5,413 bases of DNA from Spirochaetota bacterium. GTDB taxonomy: Bacteria; Spirochaetota; GWE2-31-10; MWDO01. Under the pieces are notes generated by a model. It searched no databases, was not told the origin of the DNA, and saw only the letters and a program-made list of their open reading frames with translations. Position numbers and translations under genes: made by a program. The DNA is taken from assembly GCA_017998755.1 (NCBI GenBank), contig JAGOCL010000200.1, positions 1 through 5,413 of the forward strand, written 5' to 3'. This document shows positions 1-5,413 of the stretch, in pieces. Each line of letters begins with the position of its first letter. Within the stretch, counting starts at the first letter, position 1.

Positions 1-1231
1 CCTCCATATATCCTTTATTACCCCAACTCGACATAGAAGGGGTAGATATCTGATTAAGCGGATATTTCTTAAGATAATCCGAAGGAGTTATCATTTTTAC
101 GGTATCGGATTTGCTCAACTCCCTACATAAGGCATTAATAAAATCCGGTCCTTCGTACCACCAATGTCCGAATAGCTCGGCGTCGTACGGAGCGATGATA
201 ATCGGCTCTCTATCCATAAAAGTCGAAAGATACTCAACTTGCTTTTCTCGGTTAAATTTGAAATTTGCCGCATGAGAGCTAACTTTCTTCATAGCTAATT
301 CTCTATCGTAAGGCTGTTTCTCCATATTTCTTCCGGTAATTTTATAATACTTTAATCCGGTCATTACCCTTATTCCATCCGAATGAATATATTTTTTAAT
401 ATAATCAAACGGAAGATCAAATCCTATATCTCTAAAAAAATCTCTATAATCAGGGTCTCCCGGATACCCCTCTTGAGCCGACCAAACCTGTTTACTAGAC
501 TCTACGTCTCTACCAAAAGCGGCGACGCCGTTCTTACAAAACAACGGAGCAAAAATACCATATTTCGGTCTTTTTTCGGCATAAAGAATTCCGTGCGTAT
601 CGGTAAAAAAATATTTTATCCCCCATTTTTTTAGATAATCCTCAAGACCAGGATAGTATGCGCATTCCGCGTTCCATATTCCCGAAGGATATTTACCAAA
701 ATGTTTGAGATAATTTTTAACGGCTATTTCTATTTGAGCGTTAACGGCGTTCTTATTGACGCTCATAAGCGGCATAAAACCGTGAGTGGCGCTACAAGTA
801 ATTATTTCAAGCTTACCTATGTCCTGAAAATGTTTAAACCCCGCTAATAAATTTTTATTGTACCGATTGATAAAAACATCTCGACATTGAGTAAGCTTGG
901 CGTTATACATCAAAACTATCGGATAAAATTCAGAATTCTTTGTTCGAGATAATTCTTTTTCTGAGAGTTCGATTAAAAGATTTAATTTATCTATAAACCT
1001 GTTTTGCAGTAATTCGTCTGAAAACATTTCGGCTAACGGCGGAGTTATAGACATAGTTAATCTAAAATCGATATTATCTTCCGTAAGACTTTCAAAAACT
1101 TGTAATAAAGGAATGTAAGTTTCTATGATCGCCTCGTAAAACCAACTTTCTTCCAAAAACGACTCATACTCAGGATGCCTTATAAACGGTAAATGGGCAT
1201 GAAGTTGCAAACATAAATATCCGCTTGACAT
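1..1231 (-). CDS. GH57 (DUF1957-type) 1,4-alpha-glucan branching enzyme, C-terminus cut by window edge
   Basis: Likely a cytoplasmic glycoside hydrolase family 57 branching enzyme, which cuts alpha-1,4-glucan and rejoins the piece through an alpha-1,6 bond during glycogen synthesis. I translated 410 residues by hand; the frame is open to the left edge, so no stop is seen. Family members are usually about 520-560 residues, so roughly the last quarter is missing. Seen motifs: N-terminal LQLHAHLPFIRHPE with the GH57 HxHxP signature (His11, His13); GIWNAECAYYPG, where Glu189 is at the expected nucleophile position; TGLKYYKITG; and PYDAELFGHWWYEGP, where Asp350 is at the expected acid/base position. 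SSWGNKGYME lies at the cut end. The start is ATG 1231 with GGGAG at 1237-1241, five bases away. It lies 16 bases after the DUF4912 gene, so the two are probably co-transcribed. Motifs make the family secure; branching rather than glucanotransferase or amylase activity is inferred from the subfamily. Confidence 0.93.
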   Translation of the reverse strand, partial: MSSGYLCLQLHAHLPFIRHPEYESFLEESWFYEAIIETYIPLLQVFESLTEDNIDFRLTMSITPPLAEMFSDELLQNRFIDKLNLLIELSEKELSRTKNSEFYPIVLMYNAKLTQCRDVFINRYNKNLLAGFKHFQDIGKLEIITCSATHGFMPLMSVNKNAVNAQIEIAVKNYLKHFGKYPSGIWNAECAYYPGLEDYLKKWGIKYFFTDTHGILYAEKRPKYGIFAPLFCKNGVAAFGRDVESSKQVWSAQEGYPGDPDYRDFFRDIGFDLPFDYIKKYIHSDGIRVMTGLKYYKITGRNMEKQPYDRELAMKKVSSHAANFKFNREKQVEYLSTFMDREPIIIAPYDAELFGHWWYEGPDFINALCRELSKSDTVKMITPSDYLKKYPLNQISTPSMSSWGNKGYME

Positions 1232-1247
1232 GTTATCTCCCTATATT

Positions 1248-2024
1248 CTAATTAAGAGGTCCAAATGGCGAACTCGGCGACGCTAAAGAATCGCTTGATT
1301 CGTTATCCGATACGTTACTAGCAAGAAATTTCATTAATTCTTGGCTCCCTATCTGTTCAAACATCTGATCGGCTCCGCTTGCTTTTAGGATTTGTCTGAA
1401 TTGATCGTCTGTTAACGACCACTCCGCGTCGATCTGATCGGATATATCGTCTCTAGGGGATATAGCGACGTTTGACCTCAGCAACGATACATAATAAGTT
1501 TCTTTAAAAAACCCATAGTCCGCTACATACTTTCTGTTAGCTTGGGGTAATTTTATATACCAATTTGACGCATTACCATCAATTTTAACGTCATAAAATG
1601 AATCGGCCGAATCAACTTTCTCCGTAGTGGTAATATCGTAAATTCGTATAAACATTTCTTTATCATATAATTGGTATTGGTTAAAAACCTCGTTTGATAT
1701 CTCCCAATATGCAAATCCCCAATACGGATCTCTAATCATAAATACCAGTTTATTTTTACCATAGCTTTTTGGCAATTCAATATCCTCGTTTGACATTTTC
1801 GGTTTTCGGTCGTCGTTGAACTTGTCCGACGGTAAGCTCCCCGAATAAACATCCTGAATCAACTCGGTTTTTTCAACAGACGGCTTTAATTCTAAGCCGC
1901 TTTTTAATAAAACGTCGACCAATTCATTTTTTTTAGCTTTTTGATCAAATTTGATTCCTATCTCGGTAGCAATCTTCTTTAACTCCGAGACGGACAATAA
2001 GACCAAATCTTCTTTCTCCATCAT
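1248..2024 (-). CDS. Rho_N-like + DUF4912 protein, partner of the GH57 enzyme
   Basis: A 258-residue soluble protein without signal peptide or membrane segment. Residues about 7-43 (LSVSELKKIATEIGI, then KKNELVDVLL) resemble the small helical Rho N-terminal/SAP-like domain, which in other proteins binds nucleic acid. Residues 44-82 look like a variable linker. Residues about 84-235 match DUF4912: LPKSYGKNKLVFMIRDPYWGFAYWE (split here for reading: LPKSYG at 84-89, RDPYWGFAYWE at 98-108), WYIKLP at 155-160, and LLRSNVAISPR at 181-191 followed by the acidic/Trp segment DAEW. The tail is Ser/Asn/Pro-rich. The start is ATG 2024, with AGGAG at 2031-2035 six bases upstream; the adjacent second ATG would be nine bases away. 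DUF4912 genes are commonly found next to GH57 branching enzymes, as here. A structural, substrate-binding or regulatory role in glycogen metabolism is inference; no catalytic motif is visible. Confidence 0.88.
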   Translation of the reverse strand: MMEKEDLVLLSVSELKKIATEIGIKFDQKAKKNELVDVLLKSGLELKPSVEKTELIQDVYSGSLPSDKFNDDRKPKMSNEDIELPKSYGKNKLVFMIRDPYWGFAYWEISNEVFNQYQLYDKEMFIRIYDITTTEKVDSADSFYDVKIDGNASNWYIKLPQANRKYVADYGFFKETYYVSLLRSNVAISPRDDISDQIDAEWSLTDDQFRQILKASGADQMFEQIGSQELMKFLASNVSDNESSDSLASPSSPFGPLN

Positions 2025-2041
2025 ATTACTCTCCTAAAATT

Positions 2042-2070
2042 ATAATATAATTATTAATTGAGTTTGTCCA
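2042..2070 (-). promoter_or_regulatory. Putative sigma70-type promoter of the DUF4912-GH57 operon
   Basis: Read on the minus strand, a -35 box TGGACA (2065-2070; five of six to TTGACA) and a -10 box TATTAT (2042-2047; five of six to TATAAT) are separated by exactly 17 bases. Transcription would begin about 10-15 bases before ATG 2024, giving a very short leader in which the Shine-Dalgarno sequence is close to the 5' end. A perfect TATAAT overlaps at 2039-2044, but its spacing to the -35 would be 20. The region is AT-rich, so chance matches are likely; there is no experimental support. Confidence 0.45.
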
Positions 2071-2094
2071 AAAATCTAAACGCGTAAGCTTTGG

Positions 2095-2148
2095 ATTATT
2101 GGATAACCCCAATTTTTTAAAATTATTCGACGCAATACGGCCAATAAT
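2095..2148. repeat. 8-bp perfect inverted repeat between the GHKL-like gene and the DUF4912 promoter
   Basis: ATTATTGG at 2095-2102 and CCAATAAT at 2141-2148 are perfect inverted arms 38 bases apart. They sit between the stop of the GHKL-like gene and the -35 box of the DUF4912 promoter. A second, smaller hairpin possibility (ATTGG 2098-2102 with CCAAT 2109-2113) shares the left arm. On the minus strand no U-run follows the arms, so this is not a normal intrinsic terminator for the upstream gene. It could be an operator-like site or a weak 3' UTR fold, but in AT-rich DNA it may be chance. Confidence 0.25.
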
Positions 2149-2158
2149 GAATAAATAA

Positions 2159-2956
2159 TTAACTTTCGGCGTCTATAGTCAAGTTAATTTGAGCAATTTT
2201 ATTGTCAATATATGAGAAATTGAAATCTGTTATTTTATAATTAAATATACAAGTGATGATACCTAAATGCTTATCCTCGCTTAGCATATATTTTAACAGT
2301 AACGTTTGCATATCTTTTGTCGATTTTATCTCGTCGATAATAGTCTTTAATATCCGAATATTGTTTTCATTTGCGAAATTACTAACCGTTATATAAAATT
2401 TATTTTTTGAATATTTCAGGACTAACTCGTAATCGTAAGGACCGTAACTATATGCGTTTGCATTTTGTAAAAGCTCTTGAATAATATATGATAAATTTGA
2501 TACATTCTTTTTTATTTGATCTTCAGTTTTAAAAAAAGAAGAGTGAAATTTTGATAAATAATATTGAAGATACCTTACTAAAAAAACGCGGAATTCATTT
2601 ATTTCATCCCAACTGATTTTTTTAAAGAAAACGTTTAGTAACGTATCGGACTCTTTTTCTTCGTGATGAAGCGAAACCGAAGGTATGGCGTTATCTTTCT
2701 CAAATTTTATCTCTATAATATTATTTGGAGAAATGTTTATATCTTTAATATAGTCGTTAATACGGGCAAATAGAGTCGCTTGTATAGACTGGATTATCTT
2801 ATTTGATTCTCTCCCCAACAAACCGTCGTGCTGTTTTCGATAAAACAGAGCAAATATTCTCAAAGTAAAATCGGTTGTAAAACGTATCAACGTCGTTTTG
2901 TCTAAAACTTTTTGATAAAAATGTATAATATTACTATCAACTTTCTCGTTTATCAT
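2159..2956 (-). CDS. Degenerate GHKL/HATPase-like regulatory protein (slr1658/DUF6272-type candidate)
   Basis: A 265-residue soluble protein with no signal peptide or membrane helix. Residues 156-170 (SYIIQELLQNANAYS) match the N-box of GHKL ATPases, with the Glu161-Leu-Leu-Gln-Asn165 core that in histidine kinases and anti-sigma kinases contacts Mg-ATP. A beta hairpin-like stretch follows (YELVLKYSKNKFYITVSN, about 176-193). A clear DxGxG (G1) box is absent at the expected place. LGIITCIFN (231-239) could be the remnant of the glycine-containing helix, and the C-terminus ends in alternating strands (FNFSYI, IAQINLTID). Residues 1-150 are helical-looking and not recognised. This layout recalls slr1658/DUF6272 proteins, thought to act like anti-sigma or partner-switch kinases, but that is recall, not a search. 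The start is ATG 2956; the in-frame stop lies seven codons upstream. AAGAGG at 2971-2976 is 14 bases away, longer than usual. It has its own promoter. Confidence 0.8.
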   Translation of the reverse strand: MINEKVDSNIIHFYQKVLDKTTLIRFTTDFTLRIFALFYRKQHDGLLGRESNKIIQSIQATLFARINDYIKDINISPNNIIEIKFEKDNAIPSVSLHHEEKESDTLLNVFFKKISWDEINEFRVFLVRYLQYYLSKFHSSFFKTEDQIKKNVSNLSYIIQELLQNANAYSYGPYDYELVLKYSKNKFYITVSNFANENNIRILKTIIDEIKSTKDMQTLLLKYMLSEDKHLGIITCIFNYKITDFNFSYIDNKIAQINLTIDAES

Positions 2957-2982
2957 AATGACTGCCCACGCCTCTTATATTA

Positions 2983-3011
2983 ATTAAACAACTTTTTTTA
3001 CTTTATATCAA
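2983..3011 (-). promoter_or_regulatory. Putative sigma70-type promoter of the GHKL-like gene
   Basis: On the minus strand, TTGATA (3006-3011; five of six to TTGACA) and TTTAAT (2983-2988; five of six to TATAAT) are separated by 17 bases. Initiation would fall near 2976, about 20 bases before ATG 2956, which keeps AAGAGG at the extreme 5' end. It lies just after the stop of the WG-repeat gene (3028), with no GC-rich hairpin between them, so read-through from the upstream pair is also possible. This is the best-matching promoter in the window, though AT-rich background weakens any such call. Confidence 0.5.
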
Positions 3012-3027
3012 TTTATTTTTTAAAAAA

Positions 3028-4161
3028 CTATTTATTTTCGAATTTCCAAATAATTTTTCCGTTTTTATCAATATAACCAAAATATCTTTCAAACGCCTTA
3101 CCCTCTCTTATCTGGGCTATACCATTTTTGAATTGGCTAACATACCCATACCGCGGGGTTACCGCGACCTTTCCATAAGTATCGAGAAATCCCCAAAGTT
3201 TGTTTATCTCTACGGCGGCGTATCCCTCGCTAAACGGATTTCCTTTTTCATATAAAAACGGTATCTTCAAGACATTATTATTATCAACGTACCCCCATTT
3301 TTTTCGTAATTTTACAGGGAACAATCCGTCGCCGTAGCTTTTTATTTCGTCGTAAATAGAAGGAATAACATATTCTCCTTTAGTATTTATCGCGCCCCAT
3401 TTTTTATGATAGTAAACCAAAGAATAATGACTTTCGTCAAAATCTTCAGCTTTTGAAAACTTCGGTTCGACGACAAGCAAGCATTTTTCATTTATAAATC
3501 CCCAATATTTATCAATTTTTACTCGAGCCAAACCATAGCTAAATCGCTTCGCTCTATTAAACATAAATCGCGACGCTATTTTACCGTTTTTATCAATATA
3601 CCCCCACTTCCCATTTTTCTTTACCGGAGCTAATCCCGAACCAAAATGATCTCCTCCATCGTAAATTGCGGGGATTATAAATTTTCCGCTTCTATCTATA
3701 TAACCGAATTTCCCATTCGCATAAGCTAGCGCTCTGTCTTCGTAGAAGTCCCACGCGTCGTCAAAAATCGAAGATATGACCAATTTACCGTCGTAATCTA
3801 TATACCCCCATTTCTGACCTATTCTTACTCTCGCGTACCCGTTTTTATATCCTTTAACTTCGTCGTATATTAGAGACGCGGTAAACTCTCCAAAATTATC
3901 TATAAATCCATATTTAACGGAAGAGCCGCTCGCCAAAGTATCTAAAGACGGCTCGCTAATTTTACCAATTTCCGCCCTATTCTCATTGAATTCTTTTGCA
4001 AAATCAAATTGAGGTTGAATAACTACTGAACCAAAAGTATCTACAAATCCGTATTTACCGTTCTGATAAATTAATAATAGACTATTTGAATATGATCCGA
4101 CGGTAATGAAAAAGAAAAAGGCCAATGAGAGAAAAAAAGATTTATTAATTAAAATTTTAAT
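3028..4161 (-). CDS. Secreted WG-repeat protein, apparent ATT start
   Basis: A 377-residue protein made almost entirely of WG repeats of about 34 residues. Nine full units and a C-terminal partial begin at YGFVD, YGFID, WGYID, FGYID, WGYID, WGFIN, WGAIN, WGYVD, WGFLD and FGYID. Each runs W/Y/F-G-x-I/V-D, a GK/GE turn, a V/I-I-P strand, a Y/F-D/E segment, then F-x-x-G-x-A. WG repeats are thought to form beta-rich binding surfaces; the ligand is unknown. Start choice: a TTG at 4125 has no Shine-Dalgarno and gives an N-terminus without positive charge. Twelve codons upstream, ATT at 4159-4161 follows AAAGGAG (4169-4175) at seven bases and yields MKILINKSFFLSLAFFFF plus ITVGSYSNS, a textbook signal peptide. 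It overlaps the barrel-like gene by 13 bases, so translation is probably coupled. Location is likely periplasm or surface. Stop is TAG. If ATT is rejected, the gene is 3028-4125. Confidence 0.88.
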   Translation of the reverse strand: MKILINKSFFLSLAFFFFITVGSYSNSLLLIYQNGKYGFVDTFGSVVIQPQFDFAKEFNENRAEIGKISEPSLDTLASGSSVKYGFIDNFGEFTASLIYDEVKGYKNGYARVRIGQKWGYIDYDGKLVISSIFDDAWDFYEDRALAYANGKFGYIDRSGKFIIPAIYDGGDHFGSGLAPVKKNGKWGYIDKNGKIASRFMFNRAKRFSYGLARVKIDKYWGFINEKCLLVVEPKFSKAEDFDESHYSLVYYHKKWGAINTKGEYVIPSIYDEIKSYGDGLFPVKLRKKWGYVDNNNVLKIPFLYEKGNPFSEGYAAVEINKLWGFLDTYGKVAVTPRYGYVSQFKNGIAQIREGKAFERYFGYIDKNGKIIWKFENK

Positions 4162-5264
4162 TCTACCGCTCCTTTCAAAGTGTGCGACCTTATTTCGTCG
4201 GCGTTTATTTGGGTTTTATCTAACGCCCAATATGTCGGTTCGTAAGACAACGATACTTCAATATTTTTATTACCAAAAAAAACCTCGACTTCAGTCGATA
4301 ACGATTGGAATTGATCGTACGCGTCGTAAATATTTGCTTTTGGAATTTTCAAACTGAAATTATAAATAATAGGTTTGTAACTTATGCCAAAATGCTTAAA
4401 TCCGTCCCACTCGATTTCAAAATAAGCTCTCTCTTTAATTCCAAAATTTATACTGTCATAATAAAACCCCGCTCTATTATTAATTGCAAACTGTATATCT
4501 ATCATTTTATTTATAAAATTAAACGGCTTTATGTTAAATTCCATTATATTTTTCTCTTCTATAAATAGTCGAGTTTTCCCGTAAGCGTTATCTACATAAA
4601 GTAAATCGGCCGTAGCTATCAGATAATTTTCAAAAATAAAACTCAAATAATTAATCTTACTTTTTAATTCTAATAAAATTCCAAAATTAGTTCCAATATT
4701 TAAATTAGAATAAAATTCAATTTGATTTGAGCCGTCGGGAAGCGCTAAAACGTCGTCTTTGTCGTTAATATCAAATTTTATATGCAAGGGAATAGAAAAA
4801 ACAAGGGAAGATCCGGTAAACATATAATTTCCAAACTCAAATCCCGCTTTTATTCCGGCCTCTCCCAACGCGCCAAATTCTTCAAATACAAAAGTATTTC
4901 CGCCGTTATTCGCCTCTCTTCTATCCATTTTACCTTCCAGTTCGCTATAAACATACGGTCCGAAAATGATATTTTTATTCTTAAAAATGTCAAGCTTTAT
5001 AAACGCGCCAAATTCTTCCAAAAAAACCGGCGAATTTTTCATAGGAGTAAAATCAAAGTATGTAGAGTCGTTTGACGAGTCTGAAAATTGGAATTCCGCC
5101 GAAGTTTTTGAATATATCTCGGGGAAACACAAATCTTTAAGCTTAATATCCGGATTTTCTTTATCTTTTATCTTTTCTACGCCTTCGTCGGCCGGTTCGT
5201 TCCCTTCCGGAAAAACATTAAAAGCTATCAACAAAATCAAAATCAGCGTAAATATTTTTTTCAC
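4149..5264 (-). CDS. Exported protein, probable outer-membrane beta-barrel, GTG start
   Basis: A 371-residue protein I cannot assign to a named family. It begins MKKIFTLILILLIAFNVFPEG, a signal peptide with a Lys-Lys n-region and a long hydrophobic core; there is no lipobox cysteine. A charged segment (NEPADEGVEKIKDKENPD) follows. The rest is rich in aromatic and alternating hydrophobic/polar segments typical of amphipathic strands, such as SAEFQFSD, GAFIKLDIF, IEFYSNLNIGTNFGILLEL, AYFEIEWDGFKHFGISY and TEVEVFFGNKNIEVSLSY. It ends THTL-like in SHTLKGAVELKF, with a terminal Phe as in BAM-recognised barrel proteins. The true start is GTG 5264, six bases after GGAG (5271-5274); a longer reading from TTG 5276 would place the start across the Shine-Dalgarno itself. 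It overlaps the WG-repeat gene. A barrel in the outer membrane is inference from strand pattern and C-terminus; a periplasmic beta-rich protein is the alternative. Confidence 0.85.
   Translation of the reverse strand: MKKIFTLILILLIAFNVFPEGNEPADEGVEKIKDKENPDIKLKDLCFPEIYSKTSAEFQFSDSSNDSTYFDFTPMKNSPVFLEEFGAFIKLDIFKNKNIIFGPYVYSELEGKMDRREANNGGNTFVFEEFGALGEAGIKAGFEFGNYMFTGSSLVFSIPLHIKFDINDKDDVLALPDGSNQIEFYSNLNIGTNFGILLELKSKINYLSFIFENYLIATADLLYVDNAYGKTRLFIEEKNIMEFNIKPFNFINKMIDIQFAINNRAGFYYDSINFGIKERAYFEIEWDGFKHFGISYKPIIYNFSLKIPKANIYDAYDQFQSLSTEVEVFFGNKNIEVSLSYEPTYWALDKTQINADEIRSHTLKGAVELKF
4169..4175 (-). promoter_or_regulatory. Shine-Dalgarno that decides the WG-repeat start at ATT
   Basis: AAAGGAG on the minus strand lies inside the last codons of the upstream barrel-like gene. 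It is seven bases before ATT 4159-4161 and 43 bases before the only conventional start nearby (TTG 4123-4125). No ATG, GTG or TTG lies in frame at a workable distance from it. Confidence 0.7.
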
Positions 5265-5270
5265 ATATAT

Positions 5271-5274
5271 CTCC
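5271..5274 (-). promoter_or_regulatory. Shine-Dalgarno that fixes the GTG start of the barrel-like gene
   Basis: GGAG on the minus strand sits six bases upstream of GTG 5262-5264. The in-frame TTG at 5274-5276 overlaps this site and has no ribosome binding site of its own, so the protein most likely starts at GTG, with KKIF following at once. Confidence 0.75.
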
Positions 5275-5288
5275 AATTATTTTTCTTT

Positions 5289-5316
5289 ATAATAGCGCAA
5301 AATATAAAAAATTCAA
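5289..5316 (-). promoter_or_regulatory. Putative promoter of the barrel/WG-repeat pair
   Basis: On the minus strand, TTGAAT (5311-5316; four of six to TTGACA) and TATTAT (5289-5294; five of six to TATAAT) are 16 bases apart. The small GC island GCGC lies immediately before the -10 box in otherwise AT-rich DNA. Initiation near 5282 would give a leader of about 18 bases containing the GGAG site. It lies back to back with the rightward start region. Confidence 0.45.
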
Positions 5317-5325
5317 CAAATCTCT

Positions 5326-5353
5326 TTTAAAAAAACTCTTTGTATATTATTAT
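5326..5353 (+). promoter_or_regulatory. Weak candidate promoter for the rightward gene
   Basis: TTTAAA (5326-5331) and TATTAT (5348-5353) are 16 bases apart. Initiation would fall at or within a base or two of ATG 5361, giving a leaderless or nearly leaderless message, which fits the lack of a Shine-Dalgarno there. The -35 match is poor and the region is AT-rich. Confidence 0.25.
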
Positions 5354-5360
5354 AAAATCG

Positions 5361-5413
5361 ATGAAAAAAATATTTTTAATACAAACCTTCCTGTTCTTTA
5401 GTCTTTTATGTTT
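5361..5413 (+). CDS. Start of an exported protein, cut by the right edge
   Basis: Seventeen complete codons read MKKIFLIQTFLFFSLLC and the frame is still open at the window end. The two lysines followed by an uninterrupted hydrophobic core are typical of a signal peptide. Cys17 after SLL could be a loose spirochaete-style lipobox, but position -1 is Leu, so lipoprotein status is doubtful. No GGAG-like site precedes the ATG. It is divergent from the barrel-like gene. The product cannot be told from this fragment, and a chance open stretch is possible. Confidence 0.5.
   Translation, partial: MKKIFLIQTFLFFSLLC

Noticed and set aside
383..634. Plus-strand open frame of 83 codons inside the GH57 gene
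   Set aside because: It lies wholly antisense to a gene with clear catalytic motifs, is Lys/Ile/Ser/Phe-rich without any family feature, and has no ribosome binding site.
2098..2118. Plus-strand hairpin ATTGG/CCAAT followed by T residues, resembling an intrinsic terminator
   Set aside because: The stem is only five pairs, AT-containing, and no plus-strand gene precedes it; on the minus strand there is no U-run.
2957..2969. GTG at 2967-2969 as an upstream start of the GHKL-like gene
   Set aside because: It is out of frame with the gene and reaches a stop after about ten codons.
2957..3027. Intrinsic terminator after the WG-repeat gene
   Set aside because: The sequence is A/T runs with no GC-containing stem; only a promoter can be argued for here.
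4106..4568. Two overlapping plus-strand open frames opposite the barrel and WG genes
   Set aside because: They are shadows of long minus-strand genes with signal peptides and Shine-Dalgarno sites; their compositions look random.
5262..5276. TTG 5276 as start of the barrel-like protein
   Set aside because: It overlaps the GGAG that serves GTG 5264 and puts extra acidic residue Glu2 before the signal peptide; GTG gives ideal spacing and a standard n-region.
4782..5292. Two plus-strand open frames of about 100 codons opposite the barrel-like gene
   Set aside because: Antisense to the exported protein gene and mutually overlapping; no ribosome binding site or recognisable domain.

Overview
The window comes from a low-GC bacterial chromosome (about one-third G+C by spot counts of lines). 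It is almost fully coding. Every substantial gene reads on the minus strand, and one gene fragment leaves the right edge on the plus strand. No RNA gene, mobile element, CRISPR array or stretch of more than 300 bases without a gene is visible. The gene set points to a didermic bacterium, with a spirochaete such as a Treponema relative as the first guess: a DUF4912 protein beside a GH57/DUF1957 alpha-glucan branching enzyme, a secreted WG-repeat protein, a putative outer-membrane barrel and a degenerate GHKL-ATPase-like protein. This assignment is an inference from family distribution and composition; other deep didermic lineages are possible.

The layout is described in minus-strand transcription order, so right to left. 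At 5265-5360 a divergent intergenic region carries a promoter for the leftward genes and the start of a rightward gene with a signal-peptide-like N-terminus, cut by the window edge. Unit 1 is a 371-residue exported, barrel-like protein starting at GTG 5264, overlapping a secreted protein made of about ten WG repeats. The WG gene has no good ATG, GTG or TTG start. Its natural start, judged by Shine-Dalgarno position and by an intact signal peptide, is an ATT codon inside the end of the barrel gene. Unit 2 is a 265-residue protein with its own strong sigma70-like promoter and a GHKL-type N-box but no recognisable G1 box. Unit 3 is a two-gene operon: a Rho_N + DUF4912 protein, then a GH57 branching enzyme 16 bases later. 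The branching enzyme is truncated at its C-terminus by the left edge.

Taken together, the left third concerns glycogen or alpha-glucan metabolism, with DUF4912 as a conserved but functionally unsettled partner. The right half makes a translationally coupled pair of envelope proteins. The middle protein looks like a regulatory ATPase-fold protein with no partner in view. I see no convincing new multi-gene system. The most unusual observation is the apparent ATT start codon with 13-base gene overlap; next is the degenerate GHKL-like protein.
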